DNA of 64,000 nucleotides from Hyphomonadaceae bacterium UBA5336 (GTDB lineage Bacteria > Pseudomonadota > Alphaproteobacteria > Caulobacterales > Hyphomonadaceae): NCBI GenBank assembly GCA_002408125.1, contig DHQO01000005.1:1-64000 (forward strand), given 5' to 3'. How positions within the stretch are numbered: the first letter of the stretch is position 1; the number at the start of each line of letters is the position of its first letter. The translations under genes were made by a program, and so were the position numbers. Under the pieces are notes generated by a model. The model did not search any database, was not told where the DNA came from, and saw only the letters and a program-made list of their open reading frames with translations. Positions 15,223-22,918 of this stretch are shown piece by piece.

Positions 15223-16851
15223 TCAGGGAACCCGGCTCTCCGCCATATGCTTCGCGCTCAGATAGCCAAACGTCATGCCGGACGCCAATGAGAATCCGGC
15301 CTGGTAACCGGCTCCCAGCTCAGTCTTTGCAGCTGTGTTGCCGGTGGCGTAGAGGCCCGGAATTCGCTCTGATCGGTTGTTGATGACGCAACCTGCATTA
15401 TCGCACAGAAGCCCAGCTGAACTCGCTCCGGTCACAGACAACTGAAGCCCATAAAACGGAGGTTTGAGAATGGCGCCCAAACTGGGGTTGAACCCTTCAC
15501 GGGCCATTTGATTGTCGATGCGCCAGGCTAGATCGCCCCTGCCATAATCACCATCAACTCCACTCTCTGCAAAACTGTTGAAACGCTCAACCGTGTTGGC
15601 CAATCCTTCGGGGGCGACACCGAGTAGGTGCGCCAAATCGGTCAGCGTATCGGCCCGATGCACCCAGTCCGGAATTTCGGCGCCTGCATCGCCTCCAGCA
15701 AAACCAAACTGGTCAGCATACTGTTGGTCGAATATGAGAAAACACGGCAAATTGGGGTAGTCGTGAAGCATGGGGTCAAAGCGCTTCAGTTCCGGGATCA
15801 TGCGCTGAAAGAAGGACTCGTCTGCAAACCGCTCACCGGACTTGTTCACGACCATGGTGTGCGGGCTGAACAGTTCCACAATGCCGGTCAGATGAAAGGC
15901 GGGATCATCCTTGATTGCAGTCTTTCCGGGGATCTCAAAACCCAGAAACACCTGCATATTGTCTCGGAGCAGATGTACGGCCGCTCCGATGTCGGAGGCC
16001 ATTACGAGCCCATCGCCAGTTATCTCAGGCGGACAAAATGACTTCCAGTGAGGTACACCTTCGAATTGATCGACAAGCCGGCCGTTCGATTCATAACCGC
16101 CTGCAGCAAGTACAACGCCAGCGCGCGCCGTATACTCGTCGCCAAGTGTGCTGACCACCCCGCAAACAGCGCCGTCTGCCACGATCAAGCGACTTACTGC
16201 GACGTCCGTCAGTATGGGAACGTTCCGCTGCAGGAGCGCCTTCATCAGATGCGCAATGAGACCTGTCCCTCGCGTGCGGATCTTGGCGTCGGTGCGCCGG
16301 GCAATCTCCTCTTTGTCCCATGCGTTTCGATTGTTCGGCCCTCCCCAGGCGATGATCTCCTCTGTCATCACCGGGGTTGCGGCTGCGGCGGCCGGAACCC
16401 TCAATGGCGGACGCGGTTCAGGCAGGTCGTCCTCGGAAATCAATTCAACTTCCAGACAGCGCCCTTCGCTCAAGGACTGCGGCGCGATGCCGTGATAGTG
16501 ATCGGGCAGGCCGTGAATAATTCGAAATTCGATGCCGCACTTTTCGAAGAAGCGGAGCGCCTCGGGGGCAATCGTTACAAACGTGTCCAGATTGTCTTGA
16601 ATGGCCTCGCCACCTGCCATAAACCTGCAGTACTCCAAGGCGCTCGCCTGAGTATCCTCGATGCCGGCGGCGTCTGCGAGATGATTGGCGCCGACCCACA
16701 CGACACCGTCAGAATTGGTCGTCCCCCCACCGACATGAGGTCCTTTCTCCAGGACGATTGGTTTCAACCCGAACTCGTGAGCAGCCAGCGCTGCAAACAG
16801 GCCGGCCATACCGGAGCCAACCACAACCACATCGACATTTTCCGAATTCAT
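15223..16851 (-). CDS. FAD-dependent oxidoreductase, second paralogue
   Basis: A 542-residue FAD_binding_2 protein related to the one at 13334. Both share FFEKCG(V/I)EF(K/R)II and PDHY near residue 110-125, and PHTMVVN near 335-340. The FAD motif VVVGSGMAGLFAA lies at the N-terminus and AGVVLAAGGYESNGR in the middle; the C-terminal GAGYQAGFSLASGMTFGYLS matches its paralogue. ATG at 16851 is chosen; a GTG one codon earlier is possible. The two genes converge on a hairpin, so they are separately expressed rather than one operon. Having two may mean successive redox steps or two substrates. The same caution about substrate applies. Confidence 0.83.
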   Translation of the reverse strand: MNSENVDVVVVGSGMAGLFAALAAHEFGLKPIVLEKGPHVGGGTTNSDGVVWVGANHLADAAGIEDTQASALEYCRFMAGGEAIQDNLDTFVTIAPEALRFFEKCGIEFRIIHGLPDHYHGIAPQSLSEGRCLEVELISEDDLPEPRPPLRVPAAAAATPVMTEEIIAWGGPNNRNAWDKEEIARRTDAKIRTRGTGLIAHLMKALLQRNVPILTDVAVSRLIVADGAVCGVVSTLGDEYTARAGVVLAAGGYESNGRLVDQFEGVPHWKSFCPPEITGDGLVMASDIGAAVHLLRDNMQVFLGFEIPGKTAIKDDPAFHLTGIVELFSPHTMVVNKSGERFADESFFQRMIPELKRFDPMLHDYPNLPCFLIFDQQYADQFGFAGGDAGAEIPDWVHRADTLTDLAHLLGVAPEGLANTVERFNSFAESGVDGDYGRGDLAWRIDNQMAREGFNPSLGAILKPPFYGLQLSVTGASSAGLLCDNAGCVINNRSERIPGLYATGNTAAKTELGAGYQAGFSLASGMTFGYLSAKHMAESRVP

Positions 16852-17362
16852 CACTCACCCATCTCAATTACAGATCGCAACCGATCCGCCCGGTGAATAG
16901 CCTCATCGTGATTGGCAGTTGACAGCACGCGGGCGCGCCGGGCCTGGATACGTTATGATGCGGGCTCGTCGGCGGGTACCAGCAATCTGGGAAGATGTCT
17001 TGTTCCGCTGCCGCAACTTACGAAATGCCAAATCAGAACAAGTGTCTTTTCGTATGCCGAGTTGCCGTTTCCATCCCGAGCAATAGAAGCTTTACCTCTA
17101 CTGTCGATCAGGGGCAGGCGACCAAAGAGAGAATTCCGAGCAAATCAAACTTAAGCAGGTTGGCTGGGTTTGGGGTGCGCCGGGACGGAGGGAGCCTGTT
17201 CGCTGGCTGGCAGAGTGACCGGATCGCGCACGAGGATGAGAAGCGGAGGCAAGCTTCCCGCAGAGGAGCACCCTTTCACCATCTCGCTGCAAGTTTACCG
17301 GAGCCTGAGAACTTTGTTCTCCAAATATAATCGCGCAGTATGCGCTGAATAGGGATGGAAGA
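16852..17362. other. 511-base divergent intergenic region without a recognised gene
   Basis: Between the minus-strand flavoprotein and the MFS carrier. It should hold both promoters. Short open frames on the + strand (16912-17330) have no family resemblance or ribosome site and are treated as noise. I see no strong palindrome or repeat in it. Confidence 0.4.
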
Positions 17363-18619
17363 GTGGAATCGCAACTGAATAAGCCAAGTGCTCGATCCTA
17401 TTTCGCGTTGTTACTCCTGTTTTTTGCGGCGGTCCTGAATCTTTTCGACCGGCAACTCATCAACATCCTGGCCGAAGATATCAGGATTGAGTTCGGGCTG
17501 ACCGATGGTCAGCTGGGACTGCTCACGGGTGCGGCGTTCGGGCTGTTCTACGCAGGGCTCGGTATTCCAATCGGGAGACTTGTCGATCGCTATGATCGCG
17601 TGAAGCTGTTATCGCTCATGCTGTTGGTCTGGAGTGTTTTCACGTTATCTTGCGGCCTGTCGATTTCGTTCTGGACCCTTTTCCTCTTCCGCATGGGCGT
17701 GGGCGCAGGAGAAGCGGGGGCGCAGCCTGCATTGACCTCCATTACCGCAGACATCTTACCGAAGAGTCGGTCGGGCTTTGCTTTCGGGGTGCTCTATCTG
17801 GGCCATCCGCTGGGCGGTTCGCTCGGCCTTCTGGTCGGAGGTTATGCGGCGGTGGAGTTCGGGTGGCGGACAACGTTCCTGCTTGCTGGCATTCCCGGTA
17901 TTCTCCTCGCCATCATGGTTTTTATGTTCATGAGGGATCCACGGAACAGTCGTCACGCCGAAGCCGGGGAGATATTCGAGGGCTCCCTTTGGGAGGCGGT
18001 AAAAATTCTCTTTAGTAAGGCCGCTGTAAGATGGGTGACGTTGGCGCAGGCTTGTTCGGCGTTTCTCGCTTACGCGACCGCAGCCTGGGTTCCGGTTTTC
18101 TTTATCAGGGTTCATGACATGACAACGGCGGAGATAGGTGGCTATGCCGCATTGGCCGTGGGAGTCGTGGGAGGCATAGGCACATTCGGGAGCGCTGCAT
18201 TCTGCGATGTCCTTCGCCCGCATGTCTCTCGCCCGGAGTCGAAAGTTTTGATCGCCTTGAGCGTGCTGAGCGTTCCGGCGCTATGGGCGACATTTGCCGT
18301 GTCAAATTCGGCTGTGGCCCTGATCGGGATGTTTGTCCTGACCTTTTCAGCGTATGCTTGGCTGGCGCCATCGGCCCGTTTGACCCAGATTGCGTCGGGT
18401 CCATCACACCGGGGACTTGCAATCGCCTTTGCAACGTCAACGGGGGTCATTCTCAGTCTTTGTGTGGGCCTTCCCATTATCGGTGTGATAAGCGATTTTC
18501 TCACGACTGATTTCGGGTCGCGAGCGCTTGGCTACGCCTTGCTGATCGCACTGATCCCGGCGATGATCATCGGCATTGTTTCTCACCTCCAGGTTCTCAA
18601 GCATTTGAGAGAAGAGTAG
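17363..18619 (+). CDS. MFS transporter
   Basis: A 418-residue major facilitator with about 12 predicted membrane segments. The signature between segments 2 and 3 reads GIPIGRLVDRYDR (residues about 67-79), and the N-terminal half contains FDRQLINILAEDIR and RMGVGAGEAGAQPA, typical of the spinster-like/anion-symporter-like group found in aromatic and steroid catabolic clusters. It probably imports the aromatic acid substrate or exports an intermediate across the inner membrane, complementing the TonB receptor. The start is GTG 17363, since the nearest ATG (17355) is out of frame and GGGATGGAAGA lies just upstream. Confidence 0.85.
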   Translation: MESQLNKPSARSYFALLLLFFAAVLNLFDRQLINILAEDIRIEFGLTDGQLGLLTGAAFGLFYAGLGIPIGRLVDRYDRVKLLSLMLLVWSVFTLSCGLSISFWTLFLFRMGVGAGEAGAQPALTSITADILPKSRSGFAFGVLYLGHPLGGSLGLLVGGYAAVEFGWRTTFLLAGIPGILLAIMVFMFMRDPRNSRHAEAGEIFEGSLWEAVKILFSKAAVRWVTLAQACSAFLAYATAAWVPVFFIRVHDMTTAEIGGYAALAVGVVGGIGTFGSAAFCDVLRPHVSRPESKVLIALSVLSVPALWATFAVSNSAVALIGMFVLTFSAYAWLAPSARLTQIASGPSHRGLAIAFATSTGVILSLCVGLPIIGVISDFLTTDFGSRALGYALLIALIPAMIIGIVSHLQVLKHLREE

Positions 18620-18712
18620 ATGATCCGGGAGGCTGCACTGTATGAGCACCGACGCACGCGGAGAAGTCCAACATCAACAAGCGTATCAGCCGTCGTCCGT
18701 AGATTGCCCAGG

Positions 18713-18729
18713 CCGGAACGATATTCCGG
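18713..18729. terminator. Small hairpin between convergent MFS and TetR genes
   Basis: CCGGAA (18713-18718) and TTCCGG (18724-18729) flank a 5-base loop within the 207-base convergent gap. There is no T-run. It is the only stem I see there, so it is a weak terminator candidate. Confidence 0.3.
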
Positions 18730-18826
18730 TCGCGGGGCAGGCGCTCTCTCTTGATGCGAGATGATGCCTCTTGGCGGATGGCGGCTCTTTGCGGCGCAAA
18801 CTGACTTTGCCTTTAAAAGGAGAAGA

Positions 18827-19399
18827 TCAGTGCGAATCGACCAGCAGATCGCCGATCATCTGACGAACTTCGGCCCGGGCATCTTCTACCCGTCCTTCGA
18901 ACGCCACTCCTGCAAGCACGAACGGTTCAAAAACGAGCCATCCCAGGGTGAAAGCTATTGTCGACGCCGCCAATACTCTTGCCTGCTCCAAACTGCAGTC
19001 GTCGCGTTGTTCGAAAATATCACGCAGCTTAGCCAGCGCGCCTTCACCCGTGACAAATTCCTTCGGATCGTGATCGCTCAACAGAAGGTGTGCAATTATT
19101 CGTCCCAGAGCCGGCGTCGCCACCTGCAGATCAAAGATATGATGCAGGGCGTCGGTGGCGTCTTTCGAACTGGAAACCTCGGAGGCGAATTTGTCGGCGT
19201 GATTCCGCATCACCTCCTGCACAAGCTCTTGTTTCGATCCGAAATGCCGACGCACAAGAGCGTGATTTATGTTTGCCCTCTTCGCCACATCGCGAATTGA
19301 TACAGCGTCCGGACCCTTCTGCCCGAACAACTCATTCGAGGCCTGCAATACGGCTTTGCGAACCTCATCCCGACCATGAGGCCGGCGACCGCTGCTCAT
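18827..19399 (-). CDS. TetR-family transcriptional regulator
   Basis: A 190-residue TetR regulator. The N-terminal helix-turn-helix is clear at about residues 12-60 (RKAVLQASNELFGQKGPDAV, then SIRDVAKRANINHALVRRHF), followed by a helical ligand domain. It is divergent from the bicupin-oxygenase operon, whose promoter region holds a 7-bp-arm palindrome overlapping the expected transcription start. It is therefore the likely repressor of that operon and of itself, relieved by a pathway metabolite. This regulatory link is inferred from position and operator, not shown. Confidence 0.9.
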   Translation of the reverse strand: MSSGRRPHGRDEVRKAVLQASNELFGQKGPDAVSIRDVAKRANINHALVRRHFGSKQELVQEVMRNHADKFASEVSSSKDATDALHHIFDLQVATPALGRIIAHLLLSDHDPKEFVTGEGALAKLRDIFEQRDDCSLEQARVLAASTIAFTLGWLVFEPFVLAGVAFEGRVEDARAEVRQMIGDLLVDSH

Positions 19400-19599
19400 T
19401 CATACCTCCCGCACAAGACCAAAAACTCATCTCTGTACCAACCGCTTTCAGTGCGAGGGGCCGGACTCCCAAGGAGACGGCGCGGATTGTACAACGCATC
19501 GCCCGTTCCATACCGAGAACGTCAGCACTGCGTAAGTCCGCATAACAAGCCTGCTGCAAAAACAGTGGGAATCTTCAACGCCACATCGCCGCTGACCTA

Positions 19600-19605
19600 T
19601 TGACA
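19600..19605 (+). promoter_or_regulatory. Putative -35 element of the bicupin operon
   Basis: A consensus TTGACA lies 98 bases before the bicupin start codon. At 17-base spacing the hexamer CAAGAG (19623-19628) would be a weak -10, placing the start of transcription inside the palindrome at 19630-19645. Confidence 0.4.
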
Positions 19606-19629
19606 TTCGCTGTTTGGCGAGGCAAGAGT

Positions 19630-19645
19630 GTACACAAATGTGTAC
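19630..19645. promoter_or_regulatory. Palindromic operator GTACACA-N2-TGTGTAC
   Basis: A perfect inverted repeat with 7-base arms and a 2-base AA spacer, located in the 303-base gap between the divergent TetR gene and the bicupin gene, just after the putative -35/-10. Size and symmetry are typical of a TetR-family operator. I found no second copy elsewhere in the window. Confidence 0.65.
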
Positions 19646-19702
19646 AGCAGCATTGCAGCTGCGGAACAGCGCCATTGAGCGCTACTCAGAGGAGACGCGC
19701 AA

Positions 19703-20806
19703 ATGTCCGAAGTGCGATTTGATCTAACCGCTGAAAGCATCAGTGAAAGGCCCGACGCGTGGTTTCCGCACCTCGTAACAAAAGAGGTTATCGATGAGGA
19801 AATTGTGCGGCTGTTGGATATCGCGCAGTCATCGACCGGCTACCGCTCGGCTTCGGTTGTGCATCCCAGCGCGGTTGAGCCCGGGCTGGGTTTCGCCCCC
19901 GGGATTGACGTCACGATCAACGTATTGGCGCCGGGAGAATCCACTGTTCCAGTGCGTCGCAATGCCAATGTGATCGAGTTGTGCCTTGCGGGCGAAGGCG
20001 TGGTCGAAGCGTCTGTTGCCCACGAAGTCGGCAAGTGGGATGTCTGGACGGTTCCGGGCATGGACACTGTTCGATATCACAATCGGTCCAACGCCCCGTG
20101 GGTCAGGCTGACATATTCCAATGCGCCGCTCCTGCGAAAGCTCGGATCCTATGTGGCCGAGGTTGGCAGCGATGTTGAAGGCAAGGACCTTGTCGGCGAC
20201 ACGGTGCCGGAGGCTGTGCGCCAAACATTTCGAATGGAGAATGCGCCGGATTTCAAGATCGGCGACGACGGCGCCAGGCTGCGCGGCTACGAGTATCTGA
20301 CCGATATTCAGGTTGTCGAAAGCAAGCCGCTCGTTTGGCCCTGGGAAGAAGTCGAGCCGCACCTGCCGATACGGCCTGGCGGGAACCATCGAAACATCTG
20401 GCTGCTCTACAATCCGGCGACCGAGCGCAGGCAGGGCACCAGCTCGTCGTTCTTCGCCACATGGGGCGGCTTCGCGCCCGGAACGCCGCCGTTCACCGGT
20501 ACCCGCGGCCATCGGCACAACTCGGCCTCAATCAATTATCATATCATGGGCAGCGGCAAGAGCATCGTCGATGGTATCGAGGTCGGATGGAAGGAGGGCG
20601 ATCTTCTGTTCTCGGCGCCTGCATGGCGCGAGCACGCCCACTACCATGGGACAGACGGGGTGATTGCGCTCACGATACAGGACCATCCGACACAGATCGG
20701 CCTTGGCTCGCTGCTTTGGCAGGAAGACATGGAAGGTCCCATTTTCGTTCTCGGATCACAGGAAGGGCAGAAGGGCTGGACTGGTCCGCGTGAGGTTGGC
20801 GCTTAG
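19703..20806 (+). CDS. Bicupin ring-cleavage dioxygenase (gentisate/salicylate/1-hydroxy-2-naphthoate dioxygenase family)
   Basis: A 367-residue two-cupin protein, the usual length for gentisate 1,2-dioxygenase-family enzymes, which cleave hydroxylated aromatic acids with Fe(II) and O2. In characterised members the iron ligands are in the N-terminal cupin. Here the matching N-terminal place reads VPVRRNANVIELCLAGEG (83-100), with Arg85-Arg86-Asn87 where His-x-His is expected. The C-terminal cupin instead has GHRHNSASINYHIMGSG (269-285), with His270 and His272, and a later EHAHYH (310-315) that could give the third histidine. The metal site thus seems to have moved to the second domain. It heads the operon with the Rieske oxygenase subunits, with an AGAGGAGA ribosome site. 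The exact substrate is unknown. Confidence 0.82.
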   Translation: MSEVRFDLTAESISERPDAWFPHLVTKEVIDEEIVRLLDIAQSSTGYRSASVVHPSAVEPGLGFAPGIDVTINVLAPGESTVPVRRNANVIELCLAGEGVVEASVAHEVGKWDVWTVPGMDTVRYHNRSNAPWVRLTYSNAPLLRKLGSYVAEVGSDVEGKDLVGDTVPEAVRQTFRMENAPDFKIGDDGARLRGYEYLTDIQVVESKPLVWPWEEVEPHLPIRPGGNHRNIWLLYNPATERRQGTSSSFFATWGGFAPGTPPFTGTRGHRHNSASINYHIMGSGKSIVDGIEVGWKEGDLLFSAPAWREHAHYHGTDGVIALTIQDHPTQIGLGSLLWQEDMEGPIFVLGSQEGQKGWTGPREVGA

Positions 20807-20825
20807 CGGGCTCGTTCTTCCGGTG

Positions 20826-20855
20826 GCGCTACTGGGGGGCACCTTCCAGTAGCGC
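20826..20855 (+). other. Intercistronic hairpin between bicupin and oxygenase beta genes
   Basis: GCGCTACTGG (20826-20835) pairs perfectly with CCAGTAGCGC (20846-20855) around a 10-base loop, 20 bases after the bicupin stop. No T-run follows. It may reduce read-through or mark an RNA cleavage and protection point within the operon. Confidence 0.6.
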
Positions 20856-20969
20856 AACACAAGAATGCAAGGTGCGATTCAGGTTCTGGATTCCAATCGT
20901 TTTGAACGTCAGCTCTCTGCAAGTGATCATGTGCTGAGAGTGATAAGAAAACAAGAAAGGCTTAGGGAG

Positions 20970-21473
20970 ATGATGATTGAAAGTGAAATGCCAGACAGGC
21001 AAAAGTATCAAGACAGTTTGTCGGAAATCAGAGCGTTCTACGATGCATACTATCTTCTTATCGAAGAAGGCGCGGTAACAGACTGGCCGAGTTTTTTCGG
21101 CGATCCTGCCTATTACAGCGTTCAGTCAGCTTCGGGTCGCAGCGCGAACTCCCGCATATGCGACTCCTTCTGCGACAACAAGGCGATGATCATAGATCGG
21201 GCGACCGCCATAAACGCGACGTCTCTGTATGAAAAGCGCACCCTTCGTCATTTTCTCGGAACGCTGAAGATCATCTCGTCGGAACAGGAAAAATTCCATA
21301 CAGAAACGAGCTATCTTGCCATCGAGTCGGTTGTTGACGAGCCCCCGGCCATCTTCTCGGTCGGGAAAACATACGATGTTATCACCCGACAAAATGGAAA
21401 GATGCTCTTCGAGAGACGTGAGGTCGTCTACGATCACTCCTCGATCCGCAATTCTTTGGTCTTCCCGCTCTAA
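20970..21473 (+). CDS. Aromatic-ring hydroxylating oxygenase, beta subunit (NagH-like)
   Basis: A 167-residue small subunit with the NTF2/SnoaL cone fold. The pattern EIRAFYDAYYLLIEEGAVTD then WPSFF, the central ERF-like AINATSLYEKRTLRHFLG and the C-terminal SSIRNSLVFPL resemble the NagH subunit of salicylate 5-hydroxylase and other beta subunits. It packs with the catalytic alpha subunit and has no cofactor. Starting at 20970 (AAGAAAGG and AGGGAG precede) removes a 35-residue extension that does not look like the family. It ends 11 bases before the alpha start, so the pair is translated together. Beta preceding alpha is the reverse of the usual order. Confidence 0.85.
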   Translation: MMIESEMPDRQKYQDSLSEIRAFYDAYYLLIEEGAVTDWPSFFGDPAYYSVQSASGRSANSRICDSFCDNKAMIIDRATAINATSLYEKRTLRHFLGTLKIISSEQEKFHTETSYLAIESVVDEPPAIFSVGKTYDVITRQNGKMLFERREVVYDHSSIRNSLVFPL

Positions 21474-21484
21474 GGAATTTGATC

Positions 21485-22750
21485 ATGACAACGCTATTCG
21501 AAACCAGAACGACATCCAAAGACTCGCTTGAAGGGCTTGAATGGCCCGAAGACGCGGTAATCAGCGTCCCATACTGGGCATACACCAACCAGGGCGTGTA
21601 CCAGCGTGAACTCGAGCGCATCTTCTATGGTCCAACCTGGAGCTTTGTCGGTTTTACCGATGAGATTTCCAGTCCGGGAGACTACAAGCGCTGGTGGATC
21701 GGCGAGCGCAGTATTCTGCTCACGCGGACCGAAGAGGGCGAGATTGCGGTGCTTGAGAATATCTGCCCGCACCGCGGCATGCAGATTGTGTGGGAGGAGC
21801 GCGGGAACAAGCCCGATTTGACATGCCCATACCACCAATGGTGCTTCACGATGAAAGGAGAGCTTCAGGGGGTTCCGTTTCGGCGCGGCCTTGGAGGGCA
21901 GGGCGGATATCCGAAAGATTTCAAGATGTCGGAGCATAATATTCGCCGACTACGACACGTCGAGCATCACGGCTCGATATGGGCGACCTTCTCCGATGAC
22001 GCGCCCTCTTTCGAGGAGTTCTGCGGTGAAGCGCTTCCGCACATTGACCGCCTGTTTACACGGGGCAAGATCAAGGTTCTCGGGTATCAGCGCCAGGTGA
22101 TTCCGTGCAACTGGAAGATGTACATGGAGAACCTGCGCGATCCGTATCACGCCACGTTGATGCATACCTTCTACATCACATTTGGCCTCTGGCGGGCCGG
22201 CAATCGTAGCGAACTTGGCGCGACAACGGATGGTCAGCACACGACTGTTGTATCGGAGAACACCGGGAAGAAGTCGACGGAAGCCTCTGGCGAAATCTCC
22301 AAATTCGATGAATCCTTGACCGTTGGCGATGCTGAGACAGTAACTCCGATACGAGAGTTCGACGATGGCCGGATCGGCGGCGCCCACATGACGCCCAGCC
22401 TGATCATTCAACAGCAGGCGAATAGTCTGGCGATGCGCCAGATCATGCCGAAAGGACCGGAATCCTTGGAGTTGGTCTGGACATTTTTCGGCTATGAACA
22501 CGATACGCCGGAAATGACGCTGCGGCGTCAGAAGCATGCAAACCTGGTGGGCCCTGCAGGGTTGGTGTCGATCGACGATAGCGAAGCGCTGAAATATGCC
22601 CAGAAGGCAGCAAACGGGTATCCGGACAAGTCAGCCTATCTCGAGCTTGACGGTCGAGGAGAGCACGGAGATCACTTGCTGACGGAAGGCCAAATTCGGG
22701 CCTTCTATCGCTACTATCGCTCCGTCATGGGCTTTGACAGATCAGCTTAG
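21485..22750 (+). CDS. Aromatic-ring hydroxylating oxygenase, alpha subunit (salicylate 5-hydroxylase NagG-like)
   Basis: A 421-residue Rieske oxygenase large subunit. The Rieske cluster ligands are Cys94-x-His96 (CPHRGMQ) and Cys114-x2-His117 (CPYHQW). The mononuclear iron site shows Asp219, His222 and His227 in MENLRDPYHATLMHTF, where Asp219 bridges electron flow. Segments VPYWAYT, YGPTWSFVGF, LQGVPFRRG, GYPKDF and ITFGLWRA closely resemble NagG, the large subunit of the monooxygenase that converts salicylate to gentisate. It would therefore hydroxylate salicylate or a substituted or related aromatic acid, receiving electrons from the Rieske ferredoxin and reductase in this block. AAGGAA lies 7 bases before ATG 21485. 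Confidence 0.88.
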   Translation: MTTLFETRTTSKDSLEGLEWPEDAVISVPYWAYTNQGVYQRELERIFYGPTWSFVGFTDEISSPGDYKRWWIGERSILLTRTEEGEIAVLENICPHRGMQIVWEERGNKPDLTCPYHQWCFTMKGELQGVPFRRGLGGQGGYPKDFKMSEHNIRRLRHVEHHGSIWATFSDDAPSFEEFCGEALPHIDRLFTRGKIKVLGYQRQVIPCNWKMYMENLRDPYHATLMHTFYITFGLWRAGNRSELGATTDGQHTTVVSENTGKKSTEASGEISKFDESLTVGDAETVTPIREFDDGRIGGAHMTPSLIIQQQANSLAMRQIMPKGPESLELVWTFFGYEHDTPEMTLRRQKHANLVGPAGLVSIDDSEALKYAQKAANGYPDKSAYLELDGRGEHGDHLLTEGQIRAFYRYYRSVMGFDRSA

Positions 22751-22792
22751 CATCCCATAGGCGGCCGAAACAATCTGAGCGTTGATGGTGAA

Positions 22793-22818
22793 GCCGATCG
22801 AGGCCCAGCTCGATCGGC
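22793..22818 (+). other. Intercistronic hairpin between oxygenase alpha and reductase genes
   Basis: GCCGATCGAG (22793-22802) pairs perfectly with CTCGATCGGC (22809-22818) around the loop GCCCAG, in the 168-base gap downstream of the alpha subunit. There is no T-run. Like the hairpin at 20826 it may set relative expression of operon segments. Confidence 0.6.
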
Positions 22819-22918
22819 AGCCCCGCACCAGGCAAGAGACTTGTTCCCGTAACCACGTTGCTCCTTCCATCTGTCTGGAGAGCTGAGCTTACATTTCATT
22901 GGGGCTGGAGGATCGAGG

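Noticed and set aside
13334..16851. Steroid degradation cluster (KstD-like flavoproteins, MFS, TonB receptor)
   Set aside because: The flavoproteins lack the typical KstD C-terminal motif and no KshA, HsaA-D or other steroid ring genes are present; the NagGH-like oxygenase and HpaH/HpaI point to a monoaromatic acid.
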